47,000 nt of DNA from an uncultured Chloroflexota bacterium (GCA_903864435.1 CAIPFY010000241.1:1-47000); one strand, 5' to 3'; shown: positions 8,488 to 17,594, numbered from the stretch's first letter. Translations and numbers: made by a program. Notes: a model not told the origin generated them from the letters alone.

Positions 8488-9903
8488 CTAGCCGCCGCCA
8501 CTAATCCCCTGAATGCCGCCCTCGGTCATCTTGCGGGCATCCAGCGCCTGTGCCGCATCCGCTTCGGACATGTAGCCGAGGTCGGTCACGATGTCCTTGA
8601 TGCTGCGGTTTTCCGCCAGTGACTTCTTCGCCACTTGAGCGCCCTTCTCGTAGCCGATGATCGGGTTGAGCGCCGTCACCAGAATCGGGTTCTTCGCCAG
8701 CCAACCTTCGGCCTTTTCGCGGTTGACGATCAAACCCACCACGCACTTATCGGTGAAGGCGTTCACCGCGCCAATCATGACGTGCATGGCTTCAAACAGG
8801 TTATGGGCGATAATCGGCATCATCACGTTCAGTTCCAGCTGACCCGCCTGTGCCGCCATCATCACCGTCAAATCCTTGCCCATGATATGGAACATCGCCA
8901 TATCCAGCATTTCCGCCATCACCGGATTCACCTTACCGGGCATGATCGAAGAACCGGGTTGCACCGGCGGGCAGGTGATTTCCGCGAGGCCGGTGGTGGG
9001 GCCGCTTGCCAGCAAACGAATATCATTGGCGATGCGTACCAAATCCTGCGCCACCGAGCGAATCGCACCGGAGAAGAACACCGCGTCCTGCATGGACTGC
9101 ATGGACTCGAACAGATCGTCCGATTCGTACAGCTTCAAGCCGCTAATCTGGCTCAACTTCTGCACCATGCGGGCATGGTATTCGGGATGAGCGTTCAGGC
9201 CGGTGCCGTTCGCTGTGCCGCCAATGCCCAACCGCCGCAGCCCTTCCGCCGCCTGCTGAATCTTCACGATATTGCGCTCGATGGCCTTCGCCCACGCGCC
9301 CACTTCCTGCCCCAAACGGATCGGCACCGCGTCCTGCAAGTGGGTGCGCCCACTCTTGGTAATCTCGTCCCAGTCCTGCGACTTGGCGCGGAAGGCATCT
9401 GCGCAGTGCTGAAGCGCCGCCACCAGTTCATCCACACGCCACAGCGCCCCCAGACGGATCGCCGTCGGGATGGTGTCATTGGTACTCTGCGCCATATTGA
9501 CATGATCGTTGGGGTTCACGGACTTCTTGGCAGCGTCCAGCTTGTAGCCCAGAATCTCGTTGGCACGGTTCGCCATCACTTCGTTCACATTCATATTGTG
9601 GCTGGTTCCCGCGCCGGCTTGGAACGGGTCAACTACAAATTCGGCATTCCATTTGCCGGCCAGCACTTCATCGCCAGCCTGCATAATGGCCTTCGCCATC
9701 GTTTCGTCCATCAGCCCCAAATCGAGATGCACTTCGGCGGCGGCGCGTTTAATCAGCGCCATAGACCAGATGAAAGCCGGATAGGGCTTCAGACCACTCA
9801 CCGGGAAATTATCCACCGCACGCTGGGTCTGTGCGCCGTAATACGCCCCGGCGGGGACATTGACTGGCCCTAATGAGTCTTTTTCTACACGAAAATCTGT
9901 CAT
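8488..9903 (-). CDS. Class II fumarase/aspartase superfamily lyase (aspartate ammonia-lyase or fumarate hydratase)
   Basis: A 471-residue cytoplasmic enzyme of usual length, normally a homotetramer. Family landmarks are YYGAQTQRAVDNFP, AGAGTSHNMNVNEV, GRTHLQDAVP and the flexible-loop signature GSSIMPGKVNP with the catalytic Ser. The family adds water or ammonia to fumarate or removes it. QSTND rather than QSSND, VVDPFQAGAGTS, THLQDAVPIRLGQE and GQLELNVMMP resemble bacillary AspB-type aspartases, as I recall them. GTANGTGLN, LVTALNP and the overall loop also fit fumarases. I lean slightly to aspartase; the substrate cannot be settled by eye. Start ATG 9903 has AAGGAG 10 bases upstream. The gene follows the sod terminator, so it is likely transcribed alone. 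Confidence 0.88.
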   Translation of the reverse strand: MTDFRVEKDSLGPVNVPAGAYYGAQTQRAVDNFPVSGLKPYPAFIWSMALIKRAAAEVHLDLGLMDETMAKAIMQAGDEVLAGKWNAEFVVDPFQAGAGTSHNMNVNEVMANRANEILGYKLDAAKKSVNPNDHVNMAQSTNDTIPTAIRLGALWRVDELVAALQHCADAFRAKSQDWDEITKSGRTHLQDAVPIRLGQEVGAWAKAIERNIVKIQQAAEGLRRLGIGGTANGTGLNAHPEYHARMVQKLSQISGLKLYESDDLFESMQSMQDAVFFSGAIRSVAQDLVRIANDIRLLASGPTTGLAEITCPPVQPGSSIMPGKVNPVMAEMLDMAMFHIMGKDLTVMMAAQAGQLELNVMMPIIAHNLFEAMHVMIGAVNAFTDKCVVGLIVNREKAEGWLAKNPILVTALNPIIGYEKGAQVAKKSLAENRSIKDIVTDLGYMSEADAAQALDARKMTEGGIQGISGGG

Positions 9904-9973
9904 AATCTATTTGCTCCTTACGCAGTTATCCCTACGCTGATTTTGTGGCTTAGTGGGGCGCAAAAACCCCAAC

Positions 9974-10005
9974 AGAAAAGGCGTTAGAAGTGTAACGCCT
10001 TTTCT
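9974..10005 (-). terminator. Intrinsic terminator of the superoxide dismutase gene
   Basis: AGAAAAGGCGTTA (9974-9986) and TAACGCCTTTTCT (9993-10005) form a perfect 13-bp stem with a 6-base loop. Read on the minus strand, the descending arm ends in TTTTCT. It lies between the sod stop at 10059 and the lyase start at 9903. Confidence 0.8.
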
Positions 10006-10058
10006 AATTCTCCGCATAGTCGGATGGACTGCGAAGGTGATCTATGTCCTCGCGGCGG

Positions 10059-10670
10059 TTACTTCCCCGCAGCGTACAGTTCCGCCACCTTGTCCCAATC
10101 CACCACGTTCCACCACGCCGCGATATAGTCCGGGCGGCGGTTCTGGTAGTTCAGGTAGTAGGCATGTTCCCACACATCCAAAGCGAGGACGGGGGTTTTC
10201 TTGTCCATGACGGGTGTATTCTGATATTCCGTCGAGGTGATGCTCAACGCACCGCCCTTGTCCACGACCAGCCACGCCCAGCCCGAACCGAAGCGCCCCA
10301 CGCCGGCTGCCGCGAACTTGGTCTTGAAATCCGCGAAACTGCCGAAGGCCGCATTGATCGCCGCCGCCAGTTCGCCCGTCGGTTCGCCGCCCTTGCCCGA
10401 CCCCATCAGGCTCCAGAACAGCGTATGATTGGCATGACCGCCGCCATTGTTGCGAACCGCAGGACGGATCGCTTCTGGCAGGCTATCCAACGACTGAAGC
10501 AGTTCTTCCAACGACTTGCTTTGCAGGTCGGGGTAGCTTTCCAACGCCTTGTTCAGGTTGGTCACGTAAGCCTGATGATGCTTCCCGTGATGAATTTCCA
10601 TCGTGCGGGCATCAATGTGCGGCTCAAGAGCATTGGTCGCATAAGGCAGAGGTGCAAGTTCAAACGCCAT
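10059..10670 (-). CDS. sodA: Superoxide dismutase, Mn/Fe family (probably Mn type)
   Basis: A 203-residue enzyme that converts superoxide to peroxide and oxygen. The four metal ligands are visible: His in the [10 protein letters not shown] region, His in [11 protein letters not shown], and Asp and His in [23 protein letters not shown] and GSGWAWLV favour Mn or cambialistic enzymes over classic Fe-SOD. There is no signal peptide, so it acts in the cytoplasm. Two ATGs lie close together. The second, at 10670, is chosen because GGAG lies 8 bases upstream; it lies only 2 bases from the first ATG at 10676. It is monocistronic with a strong terminator. Its presence implies exposure to oxygen. Confidence 0.95.
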   Translation of the reverse strand: MAFELAPLPYATNALEPHIDARTMEIHHGKHHQAYVTNLNKALESYPDLQSKSLEELLQSLDSLPEAIRPAVRNNGGGHANHTLFWSLMGSGKGGEPTGELAAAINAAFGSFADFKTKFAAAGVGRFGSGWAWLVVDKGGALSITSTEYQNTPVMDKKTPVLALDVWEHAYYLNYQNRRPDYIAAWWNVVDWDKVAELYAAGK

Positions 10671-10783
10671 ATCCATATCTCCTTCACGAATTCACAGCAC
10701 CGATTGCTGATGATCTTATGCTATCACAAACCGTTTGGCATGTCATAATGCCCTATTCGTTATATCCAGTGAAAAATGGACTT

Positions 10784-10812
10784 TTGACCAGTCCAATAGC
10801 TAATGATACGAT
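10784..10812 (+). promoter_or_regulatory. Predicted sigma70-type promoter for the EamA transporter pair
   Basis: TTGACC (10784-10789) and TACGAT (10807-10812) are separated by 17 bases, 50 bases before the ATG at 10863. The -35 lies inside a small inverted repeat TGGAC-N9-GTCCA (10777-10795). Confidence 0.45.
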
Positions 10813-10814
10813 GA

Positions 10815-10837
10815 GAAGATTGGATCGAACGATCTTC
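10815..10837. promoter_or_regulatory. Inverted repeat near the transcription start (possible operator)
   Basis: GAAGAT (10815-10820) and ATCTTC (10832-10837) are perfect inverted arms separated by 11 bases. They begin 3 bases after the predicted -10 of the transporter promoter, where a repressor or a 5' leader hairpin could act. Confidence 0.3.
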
Positions 10838-10862
10838 ACCGTGCCCAACCTTCAGGGATTAC

Positions 10863-11822
10863 ATGACAGAATCGAAGTCGCCTGCCACAATCGTGCCGCA
10901 GCAACCGCCGCTGCAAGCCTATCTGGTGATTGTGATGGGTGTGGTCGCAGTTTCGTTGGCGGCCATCTTCATTCGCCTCGCGCAGGGCGAGCATATCCCA
11001 TCGTTGTTCATCGGCGCGGCGCGAATGTCGCTCGCCACGCTCATCATCACGCCCATCACGCTCCGCCGCTACTGGGGCGAAATCCGCCGCCTGCGCCGCA
11101 GTGACTTTTTATGGGTGGGCATCTCCGGCGCATTCCTCGCCATCCATTTCGCCTCATGGATACTCTCACTGGAATACACCAGCGTCCTCATTAGCGTGGT
11201 GCTAGTGAATACCAACCCGCTGTGGGTGGCGGCGCTGGAAGTCCTGTTCTTACGCGCCCGTCTGGGGAAATGGGTGATCGGCGGCCTACTGATCGGCCTC
11301 ATCGGTAGCCTCATTGTGGCTATCCCACCGGGCGGCGCGATTTCCGCCGGACAGAACCCGGTGTTGGGCAGCCTGCTCTCCATCACGGGCGCGGTCACAG
11401 TCGCCGCCTATTTCGTGATTGGTCGCAAGCTACGCGCCACCCTGTCGCTCATGCCGTACATCTGGCTGGTGTATGGCACGGCGGCCATCCTGCTGATGGC
11501 GGTGGTCATTGTGACGGGTGTCCCCATCACGGGCTACAGTTCGCAAGGGTATTTCTGGCTGCTGGCGATGGCAGCTGTACCGCAACTGCTCGGTCATTCG
11601 TCCTTCAACTTTGTCCTCAAATACTTCCCGGCCACTTACGTGGGTATCGCTGTTCAAATGGAACCGGTCTTTAGTGCGTTGATCGCCCTCTTTTTATTCA
11701 AAGAAATCCCTCTCGCCTTCCAGATTATCGGGAGCGCGACCATTCTTTGTGGGGTCGTTTTTGCCAGCATCGGTCAATCGCGTTCGACGGCTGCCAAACC
11801 CGCATCAGCCCCGGCTGATTAG
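10863..11822 (+). CDS. EamA-family (DMT superfamily) transporter, copy 1
   Basis: A 319-residue inner-membrane protein with about ten predicted membrane helices and the two-fold EamA repeat, typical of drug/metabolite transporters. Hydrophobic stretches include AYLVIVMGVVAVSLAAIFI, VISVVLVNTNPLWVAALEVL, VIGGLLIGLIGSLIVAI and FQIIGSATILCGVVFA. The substrate is unknown; the family exports amino acids, nucleosides and similar metabolites. It is followed after about 50 bases by a second, related EamA gene on the same strand, so the pair is probably one transcript from a local duplication. The ATG at 10863 fits the family N-terminus, though only a weak AGGGA precedes it. Confidence 0.9.
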   Translation: MTESKSPATIVPQQPPLQAYLVIVMGVVAVSLAAIFIRLAQGEHIPSLFIGAARMSLATLIITPITLRRYWGEIRRLRRSDFLWVGISGAFLAIHFASWILSLEYTSVLISVVLVNTNPLWVAALEVLFLRARLGKWVIGGLLIGLIGSLIVAIPPGGAISAGQNPVLGSLLSITGAVTVAAYFVIGRKLRATLSLMPYIWLVYGTAAILLMAVVIVTGVPITGYSSQGYFWLLAMAAVPQLLGHSSFNFVLKYFPATYVGIAVQMEPVFSALIALFLFKEIPLAFQIIGSATILCGVVFASIGQSRSTAAKPASAPAD

Positions 11823-11870
11823 CACAGCACCCAACAGCGGTTAGTGGCGCATCACGCGCCGGGAATTGTC

Positions 11871-12839
11871 ATGAGCGTTATCGTATCCAGAGTGCAATCG
11901 TTCACCAATCAGATCAACATCTCGCGTGGCATGCTCCTCATGCTGTTCGGCACCTTCGCCGGCGCATGGGCCTCCATTTTCGGGCGCATCGCGCAGCAAG
12001 AAGGCGTTCCCACCACAAGTATCGTGGCCTACCGCATGATACTGGGGGCGCTGGTTTTGACCCCGTTCGTCCTACAAAACCACCGCCACGAACTGCGCCG
12101 CCTTCGCAGACGGGATGTGCTCATCACAGCCTTCGCAGGAATCTGGTTTGGCATCCATTTGGTCTTCAACTTTGAATCCTTCAAGCACACCAGCATCCTC
12201 GTCAGCGGTGTACTGGCGGGTACGGCTCCGCTGTGGATTGCGCTGCTCGAAACGCGCATCCTGCGGACGAAGCTCAATCGGATGGTGTGGTTGGGGCTGA
12301 TTATCACGCTGCTCGGCGGGGTCATCATCACACTGTCGGGGCGCAGCGATATGAATCTGGGCGATAACCCCCTGCTCGGTAGCGCCCTCGCGCTGGGCGC
12401 GGCCATCTGCGGCGCGTTTTACACCATCACCGGACGCGGCACGAAAGACTCAATCTCGTTCCTGCCCTATATATGGATGTTGTTCATCTTCGGCGGCCTT
12501 ACCGGGCTGGTCAGCGTGGGCATCACACACGCGCCAATGACCGGGTTCACGCCCAAAGCCTATTTCGCGCTGGTCATGCTCACGATCCTACCGCAGCTCA
12601 TCGGTCACGTTGTCTACAACTACTCGCTGCGGCAACTGCCGGCCACCTTCGTCAGCGTCATCGGTCAGTCGGGTATCATCATCAGCGCAACGCTGGCCTA
12701 CTTCATCTTTCAGGAAGTGCCGCACATCCTTCAAATGCCGGGCAGCATCGCCATCCTGATCGGCATCATGATGGTCAACCTGAATAAACCGCGCACGGGA
12801 AGCACAAAACAGCGAGAGATAACTACCCGCCCAGACTGA
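11871..12839 (+). CDS. EamA-family (DMT superfamily) transporter, copy 2
   Basis: A 322-residue protein with the same ten-helix double-EamA layout as the gene before it. Shared blocks include the G-x-x-x-A-I-F-x-R-x-A-Q start region, W-x-G-I-x-x-x-I-H, L-P-Y-I-W and F-x-x-x-Y-x-P-A-T-F/Y-V. The pair could work as two halves or as separate exporters. I start it at ATG 11871, which has a GGGAA upstream, rather than at the in-frame GTG 11844. Its last 17 bases overlap the convergent solute-binding gene (12823-12839). Confidence 0.9.
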   Translation: MSVIVSRVQSFTNQINISRGMLLMLFGTFAGAWASIFGRIAQQEGVPTTSIVAYRMILGALVLTPFVLQNHRHELRRLRRRDVLITAFAGIWFGIHLVFNFESFKHTSILVSGVLAGTAPLWIALLETRILRTKLNRMVWLGLIITLLGGVIITLSGRSDMNLGDNPLLGSALALGAAICGAFYTITGRGTKDSISFLPYIWMLFIFGGLTGLVSVGITHAPMTGFTPKAYFALVMLTILPQLIGHVVYNYSLRQLPATFVSVIGQSGIIISATLAYFIFQEVPHILQMPGSIAILIGIMMVNLNKPRTGSTKQREITTRPD

Positions 12840-14580
12840 AGTTCAGGTAAGTCGCTACCCCCGGCCAAATATCAGCCGGGAGCATGTCTTCCGGTTGCAT
12901 GACCGCTGCCAGCAGCGCCGGCCATGCGCCGGAACGCCCGATCTCTTGCAGCGTGTATTCCACCAGCAAGCGCAAATCAATATCGTTACGCGGGACAGCC
13001 AGCCCCACATAAACGCGGCTGTACCATACATCGGGGTTGCTGCCGCGTGTCGTCAGCCGGAACACATCGGGATTGGCCTGCATCTGTGCCAGCAGTTTGA
13101 TGCTGTCGCCAAACGCGACATCGGCGCTGTTGCTATCCAGAATGGCCTGCGCCATATTCGGCTCATTGTTCACCGTGAAGATGCGAACGCCGGAACTCAC
13201 ACTCTCCGCCAGCGCGTTCACGCGGTCAGCCGCGCCCGCTTCGCTGCCGAACACCGCCACCCAGCGCCCGCGCAAATTCTGAAACGTCTCGTAGTCCGAG
13301 TCTTTCTTGACCATCAGCCGTTCGCCATGCAGCAGGTAAGGCGCGGTCAGATCAACCCGATCCGTCAGCGCCCAGTCCAGCGGAACGCCCACCGCAATAT
13401 CCGCCTGCCCCGTCGCCACCAGATCAGCAGCATTCGCGGCGCTGTTCGGCACATATTCCACTCGCACGCCCCAGCGTGCCGCCAGCGCCTCCATTACAGC
13501 GCGATTGACGGCATCCCACCGCCGCTGGCTTTCGCTGGCTTCGGTGGGTAGATCATCCAACCCGGCCACCCGCACCACGCCCGCCGCCTGAATGCGCGGC
13601 AGGGCATACTGCGCGGGATACGGCACATCCGTCGGGAATTCGGCGGGTTTGGGCGCCTCATCCCCCACGCCAGCCCACACCGGAATCAGACCGGGCAAAA
13701 ACTTCGTCCCCGGCAGCGTCGCCTGCTGAATCTCCTGCATCCGGCCTTTGCGCGTCAAATACTGAAGAGTCTTGTTAATCAGGTTGCGCCAGTTCACATC
13801 CTGCCGCCGCGCCACCACCGCATACGGTTCCGGCGCAACCGGCTCATCCAGAATTTTTGCGATGGGCTGCTGGGTGAAGCGCAGCAGATGAACGCGATCT
13901 TCCACCACACCGTCAATCTCGCTTGCCACCAGCGCCGTAACCGCCTGATCGAGAGTCAGATACGGGGTGACGGTGAGCGTGATGCCCGTGCGCTGCTGCC
14001 ACAGGTTGATCGCCTCACCAGCCGGCGACCCCAGCACATAGCCGACCTTGCGGTTCGCCATATCGCCCAAGCCCGCCGCGCCGTCATCCTGTCGCACCAG
14101 CATGGACTGGCTGTTCTGCACATAGGTATGGCTGAATTCGACTTCAAAATCCAGATCACGGCGATGAGTTTGCGCCGCCAGCAGCATATCTACATCACCC
14201 GCCTTAAGCAGGCTCAAGGCGGTTTGCCGCGTGACTTGCACCGGCACGAACTTCACGCCCCACGCATCCGCCAACGCCCGCGCCAGATCAGCATCATAGC
14301 CGGACACCTCGCCGCGCACGTTCAACTCGCCAAAAGGCGGCGCGTTATACAGCAGTCCCACGCGCACCTCGCCGCTGCTCTGCACCCGCGCCAACGCCGA
14401 CTCGCCCAGCAGCGCATCCGTCGCGCCCGCATCTGTCGTCGGAACCAGAGTCGGCGGCACGAGCGTCGGCACCGGCTGAACAGCCGCAACGGTCAGGCCA
14501 GCGCCCATCCCCGACAACGCCAGTAGCACCCCCAGCGAGAGCAGCACGAAGCGCGAAGTGATCGTCCGGGTTGAGTTCAT
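12823..14580 (-). CDS. Exported protein with two fused solute-binding (SBP family 3-like) domains
   Basis: A 585-residue protein with a signal peptide or signal anchor (hydrophobic core about 11-33) and a Pro/Thr linker. Two periplasmic-binding domains follow: about 64-300 (GEVRVGLLYNAPPFG, SGYDADLARALADAWG) and about 325-560 (GVVRVAGLDDLP, AVMEALAARWGV, QADIAVGVPLDW). Each resembles amino-acid/polar-compound receptors of ABC importers. No ABC permease or ATPase lies nearby, so it may be a sensor, a scavenger, or serve a transporter encoded elsewhere. The start at ATG 14580 has AGGTGA 8 bases upstream and lies 7 bases after the nadD stop; a longer frame from 14685 lies inside nadD and is rejected. 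The 3' end overlaps the convergent EamA gene by 17 bases. Confidence 0.87.
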   Translation of the reverse strand: MNSTRTITSRFVLLSLGVLLALSGMGAGLTVAAVQPVPTLVPPTLVPTTDAGATDALLGESALARVQSSGEVRVGLLYNAPPFGELNVRGEVSGYDADLARALADAWGVKFVPVQVTRQTALSLLKAGDVDMLLAAQTHRRDLDFEVEFSHTYVQNSQSMLVRQDDGAAGLGDMANRKVGYVLGSPAGEAINLWQQRTGITLTVTPYLTLDQAVTALVASEIDGVVEDRVHLLRFTQQPIAKILDEPVAPEPYAVVARRQDVNWRNLINKTLQYLTRKGRMQEIQQATLPGTKFLPGLIPVWAGVGDEAPKPAEFPTDVPYPAQYALPRIQAAGVVRVAGLDDLPTEASESQRRWDAVNRAVMEALAARWGVRVEYVPNSAANAADLVATGQADIAVGVPLDWALTDRVDLTAPYLLHGERLMVKKDSDYETFQNLRGRWVAVFGSEAGAADRVNALAESVSSGVRIFTVNNEPNMAQAILDSNSADVAFGDSIKLLAQMQANPDVFRLTTRGSNPDVWYSRVYVGLAVPRNDIDLRLLVEYTLQEIGRSGAWPALLAAVMQPEDMLPADIWPGVATYLNFSLGG

Positions 14581-14587
14581 AAGGCGT

Positions 14588-15184
14588 TCACCTGTAGAGT
14601 TTCTCTTGATGGATATACTCACGCACCGCGTCCGGCACCCAGTAGCGAATGCTCTGTCCGGCACGCACACGTTCCACAACCGCACTGGATGACACCTCTA
14701 GCAGGGGAGCATCCACAACCGTGACCCGCCCCATCAGGTCAGGCAGCACAGCCGCGTGCATATCGGCCTGCACACCATCGCCGGGACGATGCATCACCAG
14801 CAAGCGACATAACCGGATGAGTTCATCCGGTCGGTACCATGTCGGCAGCGCCGCAAAAGAATCGCCGCCGATCACAAAATACAGTTCCGCGCCGGGGTAC
14901 TGCTGCCCGATCAAACGCAGCATATCCACCGAGTAATGCGGCCCCGGACGATCCACATCCACCCGCGACAACGCAAAACGCGGATTATCCGCAATCGCCC
15001 GCTGCACCATCGCCACGCGATGGTCTGCCGCAGCCTTCACTTGACCACGCTTGTGCGGCGGGTCAGCCGCCGGCACAAACAAATAATGATCGGCGTTCAG
15101 CCAGTCGGCGGCGATTTCGCCCAGTATAAGGTGCGCCATGTGCGGAGGATCAAACGTCCCTCCCTGTATCCCAACGCGGCTCAT
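14588..15184 (-). CDS. nadD: Nicotinate-nucleotide adenylyltransferase
   Basis: A 198-residue cytoplasmic enzyme that joins nicotinate mononucleotide and ATP to make deamido-NAD in NAD synthesis. The nucleotidyltransferase signature GGTFDPPHMAHL lies near the N-terminus, with VIGGDSFAALPTWYR in the middle and GQSIRYWVPDAVREYI at the end. The usual ISST motif near the C-terminus reads SSSA here. I use ATG 15184, which gives the normal family N-terminus; GAGGAGG lies 13 bases upstream, rather far. An in-frame TTG at 15223, 4 bases after the obg stop, is the alternative. It follows obg, a common pairing, and leads into the solute-binding gene. Confidence 0.93.
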   Translation of the reverse strand: MSRVGIQGGTFDPPHMAHLILGEIAADWLNADHYLFVPAADPPHKRGQVKAAADHRVAMVQRAIADNPRFALSRVDVDRPGPHYSVDMLRLIGQQYPGAELYFVIGGDSFAALPTWYRPDELIRLCRLLVMHRPGDGVQADMHAAVLPDLMGRVTVVDAPLLEVSSSAVVERVRAGQSIRYWVPDAVREYIHQEKLYR

Positions 15185-15226
15185 ACCAGACGTTCCGCCT
15201 CCTCTGCCATCATTCACGCTCAACCG

Positions 15227-16492
15227 CTAATCGCTCCACTCCAGCTCATACTCGCCGATATGAACGGTATCGCCCACCTTCACACCCGCTTCTTCCAGAG
15301 CCGCCGAAATTCCCAGCACCTCCAGAATTTGCTGGAAGCGCATGATCGCTTCCTCATATTCCCAGTGCGTCATCAGCGCGGCGCGTTCGATGCGCTTGCC
15401 CGTCACCCGGAATACACCGTCGCCTTCGCGCACAATCTCGAAAATCGGTTCGTCCGCAGGCAATTCGTAGACCGGCATCTCAGTCACCGGAACTTTTACT
15501 TCTTCCGGCAGTTCGTCCATCACCTGAAAAATGCGTTGGATGAGCGTTCTTACATTCTGCTGCGTGGCGCCCGAAATCGCCATCGCTTCTATACCCATCT
15601 CCCGCAGCGCCGCTTGCACTTCCGGCCATCGCTCTTGCGCTTCCGGCAAGTCCAGCTTGTTGAACACCACAATTTGCGGCTTCTCCGCCAACTTTTCGTC
15701 AAACAGGGACAGTTCGGTATTGATCTGGCTGTAGTCGGCCAGCGGTTGTTCGCTCGCACCGTTCAGAACGTGTACCAGCACGCGGGTACGCTGCACATGC
15801 CGCAGGAAGGCATGTCCCAACCCGATACCCAGATGCGCCCCTTCGATCAGGCCGGGAATATCCGCCAGCACCAGATCACGATCGTCATAGGTCATCACGC
15901 CCAAGTTTGGCTCCAGCGTGGTGAACGGGTAATCGGCAATCTTGGGCTTGGCGTTGCTCACCACCGACAGCAGCGTGGATTTTCCGGCGTTCGGCACACC
16001 CACGATCCCCACATCGGCAATCAGCTTCAGTTCCAGAACCAGCCACCTCTCCTCGCCCGGTTCGCCTTTTTCGGCATAGCGCGGCGCTTGATTAGAAGGG
16101 CTGGCGAAATGTTGATTGCCACGCCCGCCACGTCCACCCTTCGCCACCACCACCTGCTCATCAGGGCGCACCAGATCAGCGATCACCTCGCCCGTTTCGG
16201 CATGGCGCACAATCGTGCCGGGTGGAACTTCGATCACCATCAATTTGCCGCCAGCGCCACTCATATTCTTCGCGCCGCCACGTTTGCCGTGTTCGGCTTT
16301 GAAATGGACGCCCTTCTGAAACGCAACCAGCGTATTCTGGCGGCGGTTGACCTGAATCACCACATCGCCGCCCCGCCCGCCATCGCCGCCCACCGGGCCG
16401 CCGCGTGGCATAAACTTTTCGCGCAGGAAGGCCACGATTCCATCGCCACCATCCCCGCTGCGGACATAAATCTTTACTTCGTCAAGCATCAT
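15227..16492 (-). CDS. obgE: Obg-family GTPase
   Basis: A 421-residue GTPase linked to large ribosomal subunit assembly and stress control. The glycine-rich Obg domain covers about 1-158 (DGGDGIVAFLREKF, GGDGGRGGDVV). The G domain follows, with P-loop GVPNAGKST, DIPGLIEGA (G3) and FNKLD (G4). A C-terminal OCT domain covers about 340-421, ending YELEWSD. The length matches OCT-containing Obg proteins of Gram-positive type. It lies 27 bases after the SDR gene and 42 before nadD, so SDR-obg-nadD-SBP is probably one operon. Two adjacent ATGs (16492 and 16489) are possible starts, with GGGGAT just upstream. Confidence 0.96.
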   Translation of the reverse strand: MMLDEVKIYVRSGDGGDGIVAFLREKFMPRGGPVGGDGGRGGDVVIQVNRRQNTLVAFQKGVHFKAEHGKRGGAKNMSGAGGKLMVIEVPPGTIVRHAETGEVIADLVRPDEQVVVAKGGRGGRGNQHFASPSNQAPRYAEKGEPGEERWLVLELKLIADVGIVGVPNAGKSTLLSVVSNAKPKIADYPFTTLEPNLGVMTYDDRDLVLADIPGLIEGAHLGIGLGHAFLRHVQRTRVLVHVLNGASEQPLADYSQINTELSLFDEKLAEKPQIVVFNKLDLPEAQERWPEVQAALREMGIEAMAISGATQQNVRTLIQRIFQVMDELPEEVKVPVTEMPVYELPADEPIFEIVREGDGVFRVTGKRIERAALMTHWEYEEAIMRFQQILEVLGISAALEEAGVKVGDTVHIGEYELEWSD

Positions 16493-16519
16493 ATCCCCAA
16501 TTCATCACACAGACAGCAG

Positions 16520-17521
16520 TCACGGACAGGCAAACTCCGGCAAATCGTCTGGTTGCCCAGCCCGATACCACGCGATTGTCCGCCGCGCCCCTTCTTCAAA
16601 CGAGATCGGAGCAAACCCCAGCTCGCGGCGTGCCTTTTCGCTGGATACTCGCCAATTGTTATACACATAGGAACGCAAATTCAATGGCCAGAACGGTTCC
16701 GTATGGGTCAGCGCCGACAAAAGTTCGAGAACGCGGGCCGTCGAAATGCCCAGCCAACTAGGAATAGGCAGCCTCGGCCACCACAACCCGGCCTCCCGAC
16801 ACACAATATCAAAGGCATCAAGATGCGAAATCCAATCTCCGCAGATATTATAGACTTCGCCCATGCGCCCTTTCTCCAAACCTTGAATCACACCCTGCGC
16901 CACATCGCTGATGTAGGCGGGAAAAATGATATGCCGCCCACCATCCACCTGCATGATAATCCCGCGCATCGGGTCTTTGAAGAACAGCCGGTTGAAGGCG
17001 TACTGCCCCAACGGGCCATAATACGCGCCCGGACGCAGCACGACCACCGGCAGTTGATGGCTATAGCAGGCGCTCATAACCACCTGCTCAGCTTGCCATT
17101 TACTACGCTGGTAAGCATCCGCAGGCTGCGCGGGGTGCGTTTCATCCACAATACCTCGCGGGTCAGGATGCCCCACCACAGCCACCGTAGACACATGCAC
17201 AAACCGCTGGACGCCCGCTTCTAATGCGGCAGCCACGATGTTTCCAGTTCCCTGTGCGTTGGTGACTGAAAAAGCGCGTTCATCGCCCCAGAAGCGAAAC
17301 ATACCACCGGCATGAATCACCGCGTCGCAGCCCTTCACCGCCTCGTGCAACACCGCCCGATCGGACAGATCACCCGCGACGACTTCCACCATTGGATACC
17401 GCTTCAGCCAAGCGTGCTGCTCCGGGTGGCGGGTCAAGACGCGCAGCGGCCTACCCGTCCGACACAGAGCCGGAACTAAGTGCCGTCCTAAAAAGCCCGT
17501 CCCGCCCGTGAGAAAAATCAT
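16520..17521 (-). CDS. NAD(P)-dependent epimerase/dehydratase family protein (extended SDR)
   Basis: A 333-residue Rossmann-fold protein. It has the nucleotide motif GGTGFLG at about 5-11, an aspartate in AGDLSD, and the catalytic Y-x-x-S-K as YQRSK. It resembles extended SDRs acting on sugar nucleotides, sterols or flavonoid-like substrates; the substrate is unknown. Start ATG 17521 has AAGGAAA 8 bases upstream and the right N-terminus, so the longer frame from 17575 is not used. It is the first gene of the probable SDR-obg-nadD-SBP operon. The 43-base gap after the preceding minus-strand gene holds a hairpin. Confidence 0.88.
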   Translation of the reverse strand: MIFLTGGTGFLGRHLVPALCRTGRPLRVLTRHPEQHAWLKRYPMVEVVAGDLSDRAVLHEAVKGCDAVIHAGGMFRFWGDERAFSVTNAQGTGNIVAAALEAGVQRFVHVSTVAVVGHPDPRGIVDETHPAQPADAYQRSKWQAEQVVMSACYSHQLPVVVLRPGAYYGPLGQYAFNRLFFKDPMRGIIMQVDGGRHIIFPAYISDVAQGVIQGLEKGRMGEVYNICGDWISHLDAFDIVCREAGLWWPRLPIPSWLGISTARVLELLSALTHTEPFWPLNLRSYVYNNWRVSSEKARRELGFAPISFEEGARRTIAWYRAGQPDDLPEFACP

Positions 17522-17594
17522 ATAGGGTTTCCTTCGTTGGGGGTTGCAGCGTCCGCCAGCCATCCAAGCGTACACCCGACTGTACCAACCAGAA

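Noticed and set aside
8635-9873. A 412-codon open frame on the plus strand
   Set aside because: It is the antisense frame of the lyase gene with His/Arg-rich composition; the lyase has clear family motifs.
14936-17224. A 762-codon open frame on the plus strand
   Set aside because: It lies antisense to obg, nadD and the SDR gene; its product is His/Arg/Pro-rich with no domain, as expected from the complementary frame of GC-rich genes.
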